Below, one piece after another: positions 1-9,082 of a DNA stretch of 37,900 nucleotides (the first letter of the stretch is position 1; each line of letters starts with the position of its first letter). The translations under genes and the position numbers were made by a program. The notes under the pieces were generated by a model, which searched no databases, was not told the DNA's origin, and was given only the letters and a program-made list of their open reading frames with translations. Source of the stretch: an uncultured Roseburia sp. (GTDB lineage: Bacteria; Bacillota; Clostridia; Lachnospirales; Lachnospiraceae). The stretch lies in assembly GCA_947647505.1 (NCBI GenBank), contig CANSKO010000023.1:1-37900 (forward strand), in the 5' to 3' direction.

Positions 1-42
1 TAATTCTTCCCATTTTGTCTGCTTTGTTTCCATGTTTCCCAT
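1..42 (-). CDS. Possible 5' end of a leftward gene, cut by the window edge
   Basis: Fourteen codons run open from an ATG at 42 to the left edge (MGNMETKQTKWEEL). An AAGGCAGG stretch lies a few bases upstream as a plausible ribosome site, and a good promoter lies further upstream (119-147). The fragment is too short to recognise a family. It could also be a chance ATG downstream of the promoter. Confidence 0.4.
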   Translation of the reverse strand, partial: MGNMETKQTKWEEL

Positions 43-118
43 TTTATCTACCTGCCTTCTTTCAACAAATCATTGCTGGAAAACTCTGCATGTTCCAAAA
101 GCCCTGTTATCTATTTTT

Positions 119-147
119 ATTATACACAGCCTTCCGGCAAATTACAA
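119..147 (-). promoter_or_regulatory. Sigma-A-type promoter for the gene leaving the left edge
   Basis: On the minus strand there is a perfect -10 TATAAT (119-124), a -35 TTGTAA (142-147) and a 17-bp spacer. The predicted start is near 111, giving a leader of about 70 nt before the ATG at 42. Confidence 0.5.
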
Positions 148-498
148 TAAGCCAAGAGCCTGTTTCCTGCTCTATTGTAAAAGAGTATGCGTTCATCCTC
201 TGGGTAGCCACAGTATCACTCACCCCCCCCGCATCCTCTGCCACCATACCATCATTTAACTAAAATCTTTTCATGACCTGGAACATCCTTGACAGCATGG
301 TTTTCTTTCCGAATCTGCACGTTTCCGTAAAATCCGGACTCTTCAAGTCGTATATGTAATCTTATTTTTAGAACCATCTTTGAGTGAATTTTAACTATAA
401 GTACATAATATGAACCCCATGGAAGCCACACACTCCCATGGGGTAAAATACAACTCTTATTCTCTTTTATTCCCAAGAACTCCCATTCCTTTTCGCCT
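148..498. other. Intergenic region with one perfect inverted repeat
   Basis: No convincing gene is seen between the promoter at 147 and the rlmH stop at 499. A perfect 8-bp inverted repeat (CCCCATGG at 415-422, CCATGGGG at 436-443, 13-nt loop) lies about 55 nt past the rlmH stop. It could end that operon, but it lacks a clear T-run on either strand, so it may instead be a processing or protein-binding site. Confidence 0.4.
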
Positions 499-981
499 TT
501 ACTTATGATATGGCTCTCCACAGATAATGCGAAAGCTCCGATACGTCTGCTCCAATAAGATGACGCGCATCAGCTGATGCGGAAACGTCATCCTGGAAAA
601 ACTAAGCGCAAGATCCGCACGCTTTAACACCTGCTCCGAAAGGCCAAGCGACCCGCCGATCACAAACGCTACATGGCTCTTTCCGGAAACGCCAAGCCGC
701 GAAATCGTATCCGCCATCTGTATCGAATCCATCTCCACTCCGTCGATGGCAAGCGCAATCACATACATATTTTCTTTGATCAGGCGCAGCAGACGCTCGC
801 CCTCTTTTTCCCGTATCTGACGCGCAAGCGCTTCTTCCGCCAGATCCGGCGTCTTCTCATCCGGCGTTTCCAGAATGGACAGCTTACAGTACCGGCTCAG
901 TCGCTTGCTGTATTCCAAAACCGCTTTTCGGTAAAACTCTTCTTTGATTTTTCCTGTGCATAAAATCGTAATATTCATCAT
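499..981 (-). CDS. rlmH: 23S rRNA (pseudouridine1915-N3)-methyltransferase RlmH
   Basis: The 160-residue product matches the usual RlmH length. RlmH is a SPOUT-fold enzyme that methylates pseudouridine 1915 in helix 69 of 23S rRNA, using S-adenosylmethionine. Visible hallmarks are the N-terminal MNITILCTGKIKE strand, the SAM-site loop FVIGGSLGLSEQV, and the conserved C-terminus running from FPHQLMRVILLEQ to a terminal GEPYHK. It is the last gene of a leftward run that includes folD, fhs and the zinc-ribbon protein, 33 bp after its upstream neighbour. Two adjacent ATG codons (981 and 978) are possible starts; the ribosome site is weak. Confidence 0.95.
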   Translation of the reverse strand: MMNITILCTGKIKEEFYRKAVLEYSKRLSRYCKLSILETPDEKTPDLAEEALARQIREKEGERLLRLIKENMYVIALAIDGVEMDSIQMADTISRLGVSGKSHVAFVIGGSLGLSEQVLKRADLALSFSRMTFPHQLMRVILLEQTYRSFRIICGEPYHK

Positions 982-1014
982 AATCTGTCCATCTTTTTAC
1001 GCTGTGCAGCCGCG

Positions 1015-2142
1015 TTACGGCATATAAATGTAATTGACGCGATAGACGCCGCTTTTTAACCCGGAGGCATTCACAAGAATCACGGACAGCACCTGATTTC
1101 CCGGCTGCATTTCCAGAGGACCTGTATAACGAAACGACGCTTCAGACGGATCGCTGCCATCCCAGGTATAATAAGCCGTGCAGTCCTGCGGCACGGAAAC
1201 GGTAATCTTCTGCGGCGCGTCATACGTTCCGCCCGCTGGCGTCACCTCCGGAAGCTCCGGCGCTTCGTAACGGATCGTGTACGACGCTTCCACCGGACGG
1301 CTGTATATCCCCTTCTGATTTCGCGCCACGGCAAGAAACGTTGTCGTGCCTTCCTCTTTCAGAAGAATCCTGCCCCGATAAGGCGTCCCATGCTCTGTCG
1401 GGTCCTGTCCGTCCGTCGTATAAAAGACGTCATATTCCGTTTCATAAAAAAGTTCAACTTCCAGAGGCTTGTGATACGTCCCCGATATATTGCTGAACCT
1501 GGGCTGTTCCACCAGATATGCTTCAAACAGATCCATCATCCGACTGCTTTTTACCGCATCGCACAGCGCAAGAATTTTATCGTACGCCTCCATTTTATCA
1601 TAGAGGGCAACCAGCCGCTCCACATATGTTCGATTCGACGCGTCTTCTGAAATCCGCTCTTCCAGCAGGGCGGCCGCTTCTTCCTCCCGCTTCGTATCCA
1701 CATAAATGTCAAGCAGCGTCCCGGTGGCTTTCGCGTCGCCGGGCGCAAGCGAAAGAGCCGCCTTACAATACGATTCCGCCTCGTCATACTCTTTTTCCAA
1801 AAAGCATTCCATCGCTTTTTGATATTGATACCCATAACTGTTTTTCTGGTTTTCCCAAACCTTTGCAACAAGCAGAACAGCAACGGACGCGACGCAGAAA
1901 AGCAGAACGACGACGCCAATCCGCACATATGCCGTCGAAATTGATTTTTTACGACTGTTTTGGGAACGTTTCCGCTTTTGTCTGGCCGTCTGCTCTCTGT
2001 CCTTTGCCTCCTGCCGGAGAATGCCGCCAAGCACGTCCTCATCCAGCAGATTGTAATCGGGCACAAGCTGCACTTCGCTGCCGCAGGCGCTGCAATAGAC
2101 ATACCCCTTTTGAATTTCGGCTCCGCATTTCTTACATATCAT
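1015..2142 (-). CDS. Zinc-ribbon, single-pass membrane protein with TPR-like and chitobiase-type repeat domains
   Basis: The 375-residue product opens with a zinc ribbon (Cys3-x2-Cys6 and Cys17-x2-Cys20) and a basic linker. One membrane helix follows (about residues 72-96), then a TPR-like helical section (about 105-200: YQKAMECFLEKEYDEAESYC and later repeats). The C-terminus holds two beta-sandwich repeats of the chitobiase/hexosaminidase C-terminal type (YTTDGQDPTEHGTPYRG and YTWDGSDPSEASFRYTG). The ribbon would face the cytoplasm and the repeats the outside. Substrate and partner are unknown. A ribosome site (GCGGGAG) precedes the ATG at 2142. It is 14 bp after folD, so probably co-transcribed with it. 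Confidence 0.85.
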   Translation of the reverse strand: MICKKCGAEIQKGYVYCSACGSEVQLVPDYNLLDEDVLGGILRQEAKDREQTARQKRKRSQNSRKKSISTAYVRIGVVVLLFCVASVAVLLVAKVWENQKNSYGYQYQKAMECFLEKEYDEAESYCKAALSLAPGDAKATGTLLDIYVDTKREEEAAALLEERISEDASNRTYVERLVALYDKMEAYDKILALCDAVKSSRMMDLFEAYLVEQPRFSNISGTYHKPLEVELFYETEYDVFYTTDGQDPTEHGTPYRGRILLKEEGTTTFLAVARNQKGIYSRPVEASYTIRYEAPELPEVTPAGGTYDAPQKITVSVPQDCTAYYTWDGSDPSEASFRYTGPLEMQPGNQVLSVILVNASGLKSGVYRVNYIYMP

Positions 2143-2156
2143 GTATATACTCCCGC

Positions 2157-2996
2157 TTATCTGGTCATTGCTTCTACACAGTTATGCATCAGCATAGCAA
2201 TCGTCATCGGTCCTACGCCGCCTGGAACGGGTGTAATCATCGACGCTTTTTCAAACGCCTCGTCATATTTGACGTCTCCGAAAAGATGATTGTCCTCATC
2301 TCTGTGAATGCCGACGTCGATGACGACGGCGCCCGGCCTGACATAGTCGCCGGTGATAAATTCTTTCCTGCCAACGGCTACGATTAAGATATCCGCCGTC
2401 CGGCAAAGCTCCTGCAGCTGCCTGGTATGAGAATGCGCGACCGTTACCGTGGCATTTTCCCGCAGCATCAGAAGCGCCATCGGCTTGCCTACAATATTGC
2501 TTCTTCCAACGATAACGCAATGTTTCCCGTCCATTTCCACGCCGGAACGCTTTAACAGCTCTATAATTCCGGCCGGCGTACAGGATACGAAGCCCGGCTG
2601 ACCGATCGTAAGCGAGCCGACGCTCTGCGGATGAAAGCCGTCCACGTCTTTATCGGGTGAAATCGCATTGATCACCGTCTTTTCATCAATATGCGCCGGA
2701 ACCGGAAGCTGTACCAGAATGCCATTTACAGCGTCGTCCCGATTCAGACGTTCAATCAGATCCAAAAGCTCCTTCTGCGTCGTCTCTTCCGGCAGCTCAA
2801 ACGATTGAGAATGCAGGCCGATGTATGCGCACGCCTTTTTTTTATTGCGGACGTATACGCCGGACGCCGGATCGTCCCCAACCTGAATTACGGCAAGCGT
2901 CCCCTCTGCGCCCGCTTCTTTTAACTGCTCCACCTTTTCTTTCAATTCTTCCTTAATTTCCGCGGAAATCTTTTTTCCATCAATGATCGTTGCCAT
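2157..2996 (-). CDS. folD: Bifunctional methylene-THF dehydrogenase / methenyl-THF cyclohydrolase FolD
   Basis: The 279-residue enzyme interconverts 5,10-methylene-, 5,10-methenyl- and 10-formyl-tetrahydrofolate in cytosolic one-carbon metabolism. Family motifs are visible: Y-x3-K in YVRNKKKAC, the QLPVPAHIDE and DKDVDGFHP stretches, the nucleotide-binding GRSNIVGKPMALLM, and the C-terminal TPVPGGVGPMTIAML. I chose the start at 2996 (MATIIDGKKIS) because AGGAGG sits just upstream; the in-frame codons up to 3020 overlap this ribosome site. It lies 27 bp downstream of fhs, whose product feeds it 10-formyl-THF, so the two form a functional pair. Confidence 0.96.
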   Translation of the reverse strand: MATIIDGKKISAEIKEELKEKVEQLKEAGAEGTLAVIQVGDDPASGVYVRNKKKACAYIGLHSQSFELPEETTQKELLDLIERLNRDDAVNGILVQLPVPAHIDEKTVINAISPDKDVDGFHPQSVGSLTIGQPGFVSCTPAGIIELLKRSGVEMDGKHCVIVGRSNIVGKPMALLMLRENATVTVAHSHTRQLQELCRTADILIVAVGRKEFITGDYVRPGAVVIDVGIHRDEDNHLFGDVKYDEAFEKASMITPVPGGVGPMTIAMLMHNCVEAMTR

Positions 2997-3023
2997 ATCT
3001 GTCCTCCTCTTATTTCGCATCGT

Positions 3024-4694
3024 TTAAAATAATCCAATGATTCGATCGTTTTCATCCACGTCAATCGCATGAGCCGCCGGCGCTTTTGGCAGTCCCGGCA
3101 TTGTCATCATCGCGCCAAGAATCACGACGACAAAGCCTGCGCCCGCCGATGCGTACGCTTCTCTTACATGAACGGTAAAACCGGACGGTCTGCCCGTCTT
3201 TGCCGGGTCATCCGACAGCGAATACTGCGTTTTGGCAATGCAGACCGGAAAATCCCCCATGCCAAGCTCTGTCATTTTTGTAAGGGATTTTTCCGCCGAC
3301 GGGCTGTAGGTTACGCCGTCTGCGCCGTATATTTTTGTGGCAATCGTTTCGATTTTTTCTTTCAGTCCAAGCGTATCGGGATACAGCGGCTGAAAATGGC
3401 TCTCCTGTCCGGCAAGCGCTTCAAGCACTCGTTCGGCAAGCGCAATCCCGCCTTTTCCGCCCTGCTCCCACACCTTAGACAGCGCAAAGGAACAGCCGCG
3501 CTCCTGGCAGAATGCTGCGACAAAATCCGTCTCCGCTTTGGTATCTGTTGCAAATGCGTTTAATGTTACAACGATCGGAACACGATATTGCTTCAGATTT
3601 TCGATGTGTTTTTCCAGATTGACGATGCCCTGCGCAAGCGCCGGAAGATTTTCGTCGGAAAGCATGGCCTTTGGCACGCCTCCGTTATATTTTAACGCGC
3701 GGATGGTCGCAACCAGCACAACGCAGTCGGGATGCAGCCCCGCTTTGCGGCACTTGATGTCAAAAAACTTCTCCGCTCCCAGATCCGCGCCAAATCCCGC
3801 CTCCGTTATTACAAAATCCGCCAGCTTTAACGCCGCTTTTGTCGCCCGTACGCTGTTGCATCCATGCGCAATATTGGCAAACGGACCGCCGTGAACGATC
3901 GCCGGCGTATGCTCTAATGTCTGGATCAGATTTGGCTTGATCGCGTCTTTTAACAAAGCGGCCATTGCGCCCGCCGCATGCAGATCATCCGCTGTAACAG
4001 GCGTACCGTCAAACGTATAGGCGACAATAATCTTTGCAAGCCGCCGCTTTAAATCCTGCATATCTTCTGCCAGACAGAGAATGGCCATTACCTCCGACGC
4101 TACCGTAATGACAAAGTGATCTTCCCGGACTATTCCGTCTGCCTTGCCGCCAAGCCCCACAACGAGATTGCGGAGCGCGCGGTCGTTCATGTCCAGACAG
4201 CGTTTGAAGACGATCTGCCTGGGATCAATGCCAAGCGCATTGCCCTGATGCATGTGATTGTCCAGCAATGCGGCAAGCAGATTGTTTGCTGCCGTAATCG
4301 CATGAAAATCGCCCGTAAAATGCAGATTCAGATCTTCCATCGGCACAACCTGCGCCATGCCGCCGCCCGCGGCGCCGCCCTTGATGCCAAAGCATGGGCC
4401 AAGCGAAGGCTCCCGCAGCGCAAGCGCCGCTTTTTTGCCAAGCTGTCCAAATGCCTGTCCAAGACCGATGGAAGTCGTTGTCTTTCCTTCCCCGGCCGGC
4501 GTTGGATTGACGGCCGTCACAAGTATCAGCTTTCCGTCCGGATTTGCAGCCGTCTTTTTTAAAAGCGCATCGGACAGTTTCGCTTTGTATCGACCATAAA
4601 GCTCAAGATCATCTTCTGAAATGGAAAGCTGTTTCGCTACTTCCGAAATCGGGAGCATTTCTGCGCTCTGCGCAATTTCAATATCCGTTTTCAT
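3024..4694 (-). CDS. fhs: Formate--tetrahydrofolate ligase
   Basis: This 556-residue protein is full length for the family. It makes 10-formyl-THF from formate, THF and ATP, the entry of formate into the one-carbon pool and, in acetogens, into the methyl branch of the Wood-Ljungdahl pathway. Visible features are the ATP-binding loop in [36 protein letters not shown], and the conserved [27 protein letters not shown] precedes the ATG at 4694. It sits between spoIIIE (12 bp) and folD (27 bp). No other acetogenesis genes are in the window, so acetogenesis cannot be claimed. Confidence 0.97.
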   Translation of the reverse strand: MKTDIEIAQSAEMLPISEVAKQLSISEDDLELYGRYKAKLSDALLKKTAANPDGKLILVTAVNPTPAGEGKTTTSIGLGQAFGQLGKKAALALREPSLGPCFGIKGGAAGGGMAQVVPMEDLNLHFTGDFHAITAANNLLAALLDNHMHQGNALGIDPRQIVFKRCLDMNDRALRNLVVGLGGKADGIVREDHFVITVASEVMAILCLAEDMQDLKRRLAKIIVAYTFDGTPVTADDLHAAGAMAALLKDAIKPNLIQTLEHTPAIVHGGPFANIAHGCNSVRATKAALKLADFVITEAGFGADLGAEKFFDIKCRKAGLHPDCVVLVATIRALKYNGGVPKAMLSDENLPALAQGIVNLEKHIENLKQYRVPIVVTLNAFATDTKAETDFVAAFCQERGCSFALSKVWEQGGKGGIALAERVLEALAGQESHFQPLYPDTLGLKEKIETIATKIYGADGVTYSPSAEKSLTKMTELGMGDFPVCIAKTQYSLSDDPAKTGRPSGFTVHVREAYASAGAGFVVVILGAMMTMPGLPKAPAAHAIDVDENDRIIGLF

Positions 4695-4706
4695 ACAAAC
4701 GCCTCC

Positions 4707-7331
4707 TTAAACGCACTCTTCGATATACTGTTCAAACTCCTCCGGCGACATCAGCACTTTACGCGCCTTTGTCCCCTCCTCCGGCCCGACAAGCCCCGCC
4801 TCTTCCAGCTGATCCATGATACGAGCGGCCCGGTTAAAGCCAACTTTGAACTTTCGCTGAATTGAGCCAATCGAGCCTTTTTCGCTTTCGATTAAAAACC
4901 GGCCGACGTCTTTGAACAAAACGTCTCTGTCATCGCTGCCGGAAGAACTCTCAGAAATAGAGATGGAAAGATTCTCGGAATGCTCCATCTTCTCCTGCAC
5001 AGTCGCATTATACTGCACAGATCCGTTTTCCTGCTTCAAAAAATCCACAACGGCCGACACTTCCTGATCGGAAACAAACGCGCCCTGCACACGCAGCGGC
5101 TTCTGATAATTTTGCGGAAAGAACAGCATATCGCCCTTTCCAAGCAGCTTTTCCGCGCCGACCATATCCAAAATCGTCCTGGAATCGACGCCGGAAGTTA
5201 CGGCAAACGCGATGCGGGACGGCATATTTGCCTTAATCAGTCCGGTAATAACGTTAACCGACGGACGCTGCGTTGCAATAATCAGGTGCAGCCCAGCGGC
5301 ACGCGCAAGCTGCGCCAGACGGCAAATGGCCGTTTCCACTTCGTGCGAGGCAACCATCATCAGATCCGCAAGCTCATCTACGATAATAACGATCTGCGGC
5401 AGACGGGTTGGTTTTTCTTCTCCCTCAAGATCGGCTATGGATTCTGCCTTTGCATTGTAGCCTTTCAGATCCCGGACGCCGTATTCGGCAAATTTCCGGT
5501 AACGGTCATCCATCTCCGCTACGGCCCAGTTTAATGCGCCGGCCGCTTTTTTCGGATCGGTGACAACGGGAATCATCAGATGGGGAATGCCATTGTATAC
5601 GCTTAGCTCCACCACTTTGGGATCGACCATAATCAGCTTGACGTCGTCGGGATGCGCTTTATACAAAATGCTCATGATAATTGTATTGATGCAGACGGAT
5701 TTACCGGAACCCGTCGCGCCTGCAATAAGCACATGCGGCATTTTTGCAATGTCTGTGACAACGACCTGCCCGCCAATGTCTTTTCCGGCGGCAAAGGCGA
5801 GATAGGACGGATTCTTTTGAAACGCGTCGGATTCGATCAGCTCCCGGAACATAACCGTTACATTTTCTTTATTTGGAATCTCAATCCCGATTGCCGCCTT
5901 GCCCGGAATCGGCGCCTCCATACGAATGTCCGCAGCAGCCAGATTTAGCTTGATATCATCCGTCAGGTTCACAATCTTGCTGACCTTTACGCCCATTTCC
6001 GGCTGGATTTCATACCGCGTCACCGACGGCCCGCTGCTGACGTTTGTAATCGTTACGTTGACGCCAAAATTTTTTAACGTCTGCTGCAATTTGTTGGCTG
6101 TCGCCATCAGGTGGGCTTTCGAGTCTCCCGTTGCTTTGGATTTGCCTTTTTTCAGAAGAGATACGTCCGGAAACGCATAGGGCTTTTCAGGCGCGGCTTC
6201 CATTGCGCCGTCCAGAGCTTTCGCAACCGCGGCGTCCTCTTCCGCCTCCTTCACTTCTGCCCTTTTCGGCTTTCTACGCTCCGCAGATCTTTGTTCCGGC
6301 GCATCCTCCGCCCGATATTCGCTGACAGGAGGTTCTTCCGGCTCTACCATGCCAGACACATCGGAAAGCAGCTCTTCTAACATGCCCGCATCTTCATACT
6401 CCGCCTGCGGCAGTTCTTCCGCTTCTTCCACCGGCTCGATAAAGATTTCCGGCAGCGGCAGATCCTCCTGCGGCGAAACGTCAGATGGCACGGACGCTAT
6501 GGGGATCTGCTCTCGTTTTTTCACTTTTGGAGCAAACGAAGCGTCCTTTGGCGAAATCTCGTTCAGCTCATCCGAATGCGCCGCGTCTTTTCGCTTCAGC
6601 TTTGTATCGGCCGCAACGCCTTCAACCTTTTTATCCATGCGGCGCAGCTTCTGCTTCTGCTCCCGCTTTTCTTCCCGCTTCCTCTGATTGTCATGGTATC
6701 GTATGGCGTCTTCTTTTGCCGTCTCATAGACCTTCTGCCCACCGCGTTTTACGCCGCGCAGCAGCGAGCGCTCCGTAAGCAGCACAAGCGATATGATCAT
6801 TGTGATGACGGCAATCACATACGAGCTGAACACGCCGAAATTCGGCACAAAAAGCCATACGAAAACACCGCCCAGCGCGCCGCCGCCGACTTTTCCCGTT
6901 GAAGAATATGTATAGGCGTATGCAATCAGATTTTGATTCGCGGCGTCGCCGTCCGTTACAATTAATTGCGCAAACATACAGATGGCGCAAAACAGGAGAA
7001 TACCCGCGATAAATTTAAAAATTGCAAAATGGTTTCGTCTGTTTGAAATCAGAAAACAGGAACTTAAGAATAACAGGATGGGAAAAAGATAAGCCATACA
7101 TCCAAACAATCCAAAGATCAGCGCGCTTGCGCCGTTTCCGATTTTTCCGCCAAAGCCAAAATTGCTGGCAAACAGCAGAATAGATACGCCAAGCAGTATC
7201 CAGAGTATAATTTCACTTTCAAATGTAAGACCTTTGTTTTTCGTCCGCCGCGGCTTTCGGCGAACGGCTTTTTTGGGCGCGGTCCGTCTGGCGCCCCGCC
7301 CGCTTTTTGATTGTGTGTTTCGTGCCGCCAT
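4707..7331 (-). CDS. spoIIIE: DNA translocase of the FtsK/SpoIIIE family
   Basis: The 874-residue protein pumps DNA through division or sporulation septa. A basic N-terminus (SGRGARRTAPKKAVRRKPRR) is followed by hydrophobic membrane segments up to about residue 190. A charged, low-complexity linker rich in Glu, Pro and Lys runs to about 390, then the RecA-like motor with Walker A GATGSGKSVCINT and Walker B-like IVIIVDELADLMM. The C-terminal gamma winged-helix domain (QRKFKVGFNRAARIMDQLEEAG) normally reads polar DNA sequences. GGAGG precedes the ATG. The gene is 12 bp from uppP and near tepA, as tepA and spoIIIE are also neighbours in Bacillus subtilis. Whether it acts mainly in vegetative growth or sporulation cannot be told from sequence. 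Confidence 0.95.
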   Translation of the reverse strand: MAARNTQSKSGRGARRTAPKKAVRRKPRRTKNKGLTFESEIILWILLGVSILLFASNFGFGGKIGNGASALIFGLFGCMAYLFPILLFLSSCFLISNRRNHFAIFKFIAGILLFCAICMFAQLIVTDGDAANQNLIAYAYTYSSTGKVGGGALGGVFVWLFVPNFGVFSSYVIAVITMIISLVLLTERSLLRGVKRGGQKVYETAKEDAIRYHDNQRKREEKREQKQKLRRMDKKVEGVAADTKLKRKDAAHSDELNEISPKDASFAPKVKKREQIPIASVPSDVSPQEDLPLPEIFIEPVEEAEELPQAEYEDAGMLEELLSDVSGMVEPEEPPVSEYRAEDAPEQRSAERRKPKRAEVKEAEEDAAVAKALDGAMEAAPEKPYAFPDVSLLKKGKSKATGDSKAHLMATANKLQQTLKNFGVNVTITNVSSGPSVTRYEIQPEMGVKVSKIVNLTDDIKLNLAAADIRMEAPIPGKAAIGIEIPNKENVTVMFRELIESDAFQKNPSYLAFAAGKDIGGQVVVTDIAKMPHVLIAGATGSGKSVCINTIIMSILYKAHPDDVKLIMVDPKVVELSVYNGIPHLMIPVVTDPKKAAGALNWAVAEMDDRYRKFAEYGVRDLKGYNAKAESIADLEGEEKPTRLPQIVIIVDELADLMMVASHEVETAICRLAQLARAAGLHLIIATQRPSVNVITGLIKANMPSRIAFAVTSGVDSRTILDMVGAEKLLGKGDMLFFPQNYQKPLRVQGAFVSDQEVSAVVDFLKQENGSVQYNATVQEKMEHSENLSISISESSSGSDDRDVLFKDVGRFLIESEKGSIGSIQRKFKVGFNRAARIMDQLEEAGLVGPEEGTKARKVLMSPEEFEQYIEECV

Positions 7332-7343
7332 ACGCTCCTCCGT

Positions 7344-8225
7344 CTATGCCGAATAAAAATAACCGCCGATGGACACCAGTCCGATAAGCAGGCAGTATAC
7401 TGCAAAAATTGTGAATTTCTTTCTCTTTACAACGACAAGCATCGTCCGGATGCAGATATAACCGACAACGGCCGCGCAAAGCACGCCGACCAGACAAAAG
7501 CCAAGCTCCGACGCCGTCACTTCAGACATCTCGGAAACGTCTGTAAGCTTTAACACGACGGCGCCAAGAATGGCCGGAATCGACATAATAAACGAATATT
7601 TGACTGCAAATTTCCGGTTAAAATTGCTGAGCAGACAGGCGGAAATCGTCGTCCCCGAACGGGAAAGCCCGGGAAGCGTTGCAAAGCCCTGGCAGATTCC
7701 GATAAAAAACGCATTTGAATACGAAATCGTCCGGGGCGTCTTGCTTCCGTCCGGAATCCGGTCCGATACAAACAAAAGCACGGACGTCAGCACAAGACAG
7801 CAGCCGGGCACAAGCAGTATCCCGGACGCAGCCTCTACAACGTCTGCCGCAACATAGCCGATGATGCCTGTCGGTATCGTCGATACGATCACCAGCATAA
7901 CGAATTTCCGGTAGCTGTTGTCAATCAGCCTGTAATACGGCGCGTCTCTTTTCTGAAACACATTGCCTGCAAATACGCCCACATTCCGAAAAAAATCACC
8001 GATAATGGCAAAGCCTTCCTGTATCATACGAAAGATATCTTTATAAAAAGCCACAAAAACGGCGATCAGCGTTCCAAGATGCAAAAGCACGTCAAAGAGC
8101 ATGCCCGTGTCCGTTTCGATCTCAAACAGTATTTTAAACAAAGCCAGATGCCCGGAACTGCTGACCGGAAGAAATTCTGTTAATCCCTGTATCACGCCCA
8201 TGAGTATCGCATCCAATAATGACAT
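7344..8225 (-). CDS. uppP: Undecaprenyl-diphosphate phosphatase (BacA/UppP)
   Basis: The 293-residue integral membrane enzyme removes a phosphate from undecaprenyl diphosphate and so recycles the lipid carrier of peptidoglycan synthesis. Overproduction in other bacteria gives bacitracin resistance. The active-site motifs are intact: GLTEFLPVSSSGHL near the N-terminus and PGLSRSGTTISACLL in the second half, with many hydrophobic segments between. I start it at 8225 (MSLLDAILMGVIQG), where TTGGAGGCAGCT precedes the ATG; an in-frame extension to 8303 has no ribosome site and runs through the likely promoter. It is the first gene of the uppP-spoIIIE-fhs-folD run. Confidence 0.95.
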   Translation of the reverse strand: MSLLDAILMGVIQGLTEFLPVSSSGHLALFKILFEIETDTGMLFDVLLHLGTLIAVFVAFYKDIFRMIQEGFAIIGDFFRNVGVFAGNVFQKRDAPYYRLIDNSYRKFVMLVIVSTIPTGIIGYVAADVVEAASGILLVPGCCLVLTSVLLFVSDRIPDGSKTPRTISYSNAFFIGICQGFATLPGLSRSGTTISACLLSNFNRKFAVKYSFIMSIPAILGAVVLKLTDVSEMSEVTASELGFCLVGVLCAAVVGYICIRTMLVVVKRKKFTIFAVYCLLIGLVSIGGYFYSA

Positions 8226-8274
8226 AGCTGCCTCCAATCCGTAAGTGAAACTGTATTCTGTTCCAATAAACATT

Positions 8275-8303
8275 AGTTTACCATATTCAGGGAGGATTGT
8301 CAT
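8275..8303 (-). promoter_or_regulatory. Likely promoter of the uppP-spoIIIE-fhs-folD operon
   Basis: Minus-strand ATGACA (-35, 8298-8303) and TAAACT (-10, 8275-8280) are separated by 17 bp in the 92-bp gap between tepA and uppP. The -35 matches consensus at 5 of 6 bases and the -10 at 4 of 6, so support is moderate. Confidence 0.4.
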
Positions 8304-8317
8304 TACTTTGTTGCGGA

Positions 8318-9004
8318 TCAGTGAGGCGCAGCGCGTTCAATCAGCTCATGCAGTTTGGATACCGCGTCATGGATGCCTCCCACTGCATTGATCAGGCCTT
8401 CTTTGACCGCCTCTTCCCCCACGAGAATCGTCCCAAGATCTTTGGACATCATATCCGTATTCATCATCAGCTCCTCCATGCGTTTTTGCTTCGCGCCGGA
8501 ATGGCTTTCGATAAAGCGCAGAATCCGATTCTGCATCTGCTTGAAATAATCATACGTCTGCTTCGCGCCAATCACGGTCCCGCTCATGCGCACCGGATGG
8601 ATCACCATCGTCCCGCTTGGCACGATAAACGAATAATCCGTGGAAACGGCAAGCGGCACGCCAATCGAATGGGAGCCGCCCAGTACGAGCGAAACGGACG
8701 GCTTATTGACGGAAGCCACCATTTCGGCAATGGCAAGCCCGCTTTCCACATCGCCGCCCACCGTATTCAGCATCAGAAGGATGCCGTCAATTTTTTCACT
8801 GTCCTCGATCACGGCAAGCTGCGGCAAAACGTGTTCGTATTTCGTTGTCTTTGTCGTAGACGGCAGACATTCATGCCCTTCGATTTCTCCAATGATATTC
8901 AAAAGATGAATCTGATGATTCGTATTCGGATTGTTTAATACGGCCTGCCCGTATTCCTTTATCTGTTCCATTTCCTGACTGCTCTGCTTTTCTGCATCGC
9001 CCAT
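8318..9004 (-). CDS. tepA: ClpP-class serine protease, TepA/YmfB-like
   Basis: The 228-residue protein has the ClpP/crotonase fold of the TepA family. TepA was first linked to protein export in Bacillus subtilis; its substrates remain poorly known. Visible motifs are the oxyanion strand MLNTVGGDVESGLAIAEMV, the region around the expected nucleophilic serine in LGGSHSIGVPLAVS, and the histidine in GTMVIHPVRMSG. There is no signal peptide. GAGGTGAAAG precedes the ATG at 9004. It stands between a terminator (9027-9045) and the uppP promoter, so it may be a single-gene unit. A nearby spoIIIE gene supports the TepA assignment over a housekeeping ClpP. Confidence 0.88.
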   Translation of the reverse strand: MGDAEKQSSQEMEQIKEYGQAVLNNPNTNHQIHLLNIIGEIEGHECLPSTTKTTKYEHVLPQLAVIEDSEKIDGILLMLNTVGGDVESGLAIAEMVASVNKPSVSLVLGGSHSIGVPLAVSTDYSFIVPSGTMVIHPVRMSGTVIGAKQTYDYFKQMQNRILRFIESHSGAKQKRMEELMMNTDMMSKDLGTILVGEEAVKEGLINAVGGIHDAVSKLHELIERAAPH

Positions 9005-9018
9005 ATGCTTTCACCTCA

Positions 9019-9045
9019 CAAAAACAGAGGGTACGTCGTACCCTC
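9019..9045 (-). terminator. Rho-independent terminator after glgA
   Basis: A perfect inverted repeat (GAGGGTACG at 9027-9035, CGTACCCTC at 9037-9045) is followed on the minus strand by TGTTTTTG. On the plus strand it is followed by CTTTTT, so it could work both ways. It separates glgA from tepA. Confidence 0.7.
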
Positions 9046-9082
9046 CTTTTTGCTTAGTATGTCCAAATGCACGGCTTCCTAT

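Noticed and set aside
252..521. 89-codon open frame on the minus strand past rlmH
   Set aside because: It overlaps the rlmH 3' end, includes the inverted repeat at 415-443, has no clear ribosome site and resembles no protein family.
6349..6687. Ser-rich 112-codon frame on the plus strand
   Set aside because: It is the antisense shadow of the low-complexity Glu/Lys linker of the SpoIIIE-type translocase.
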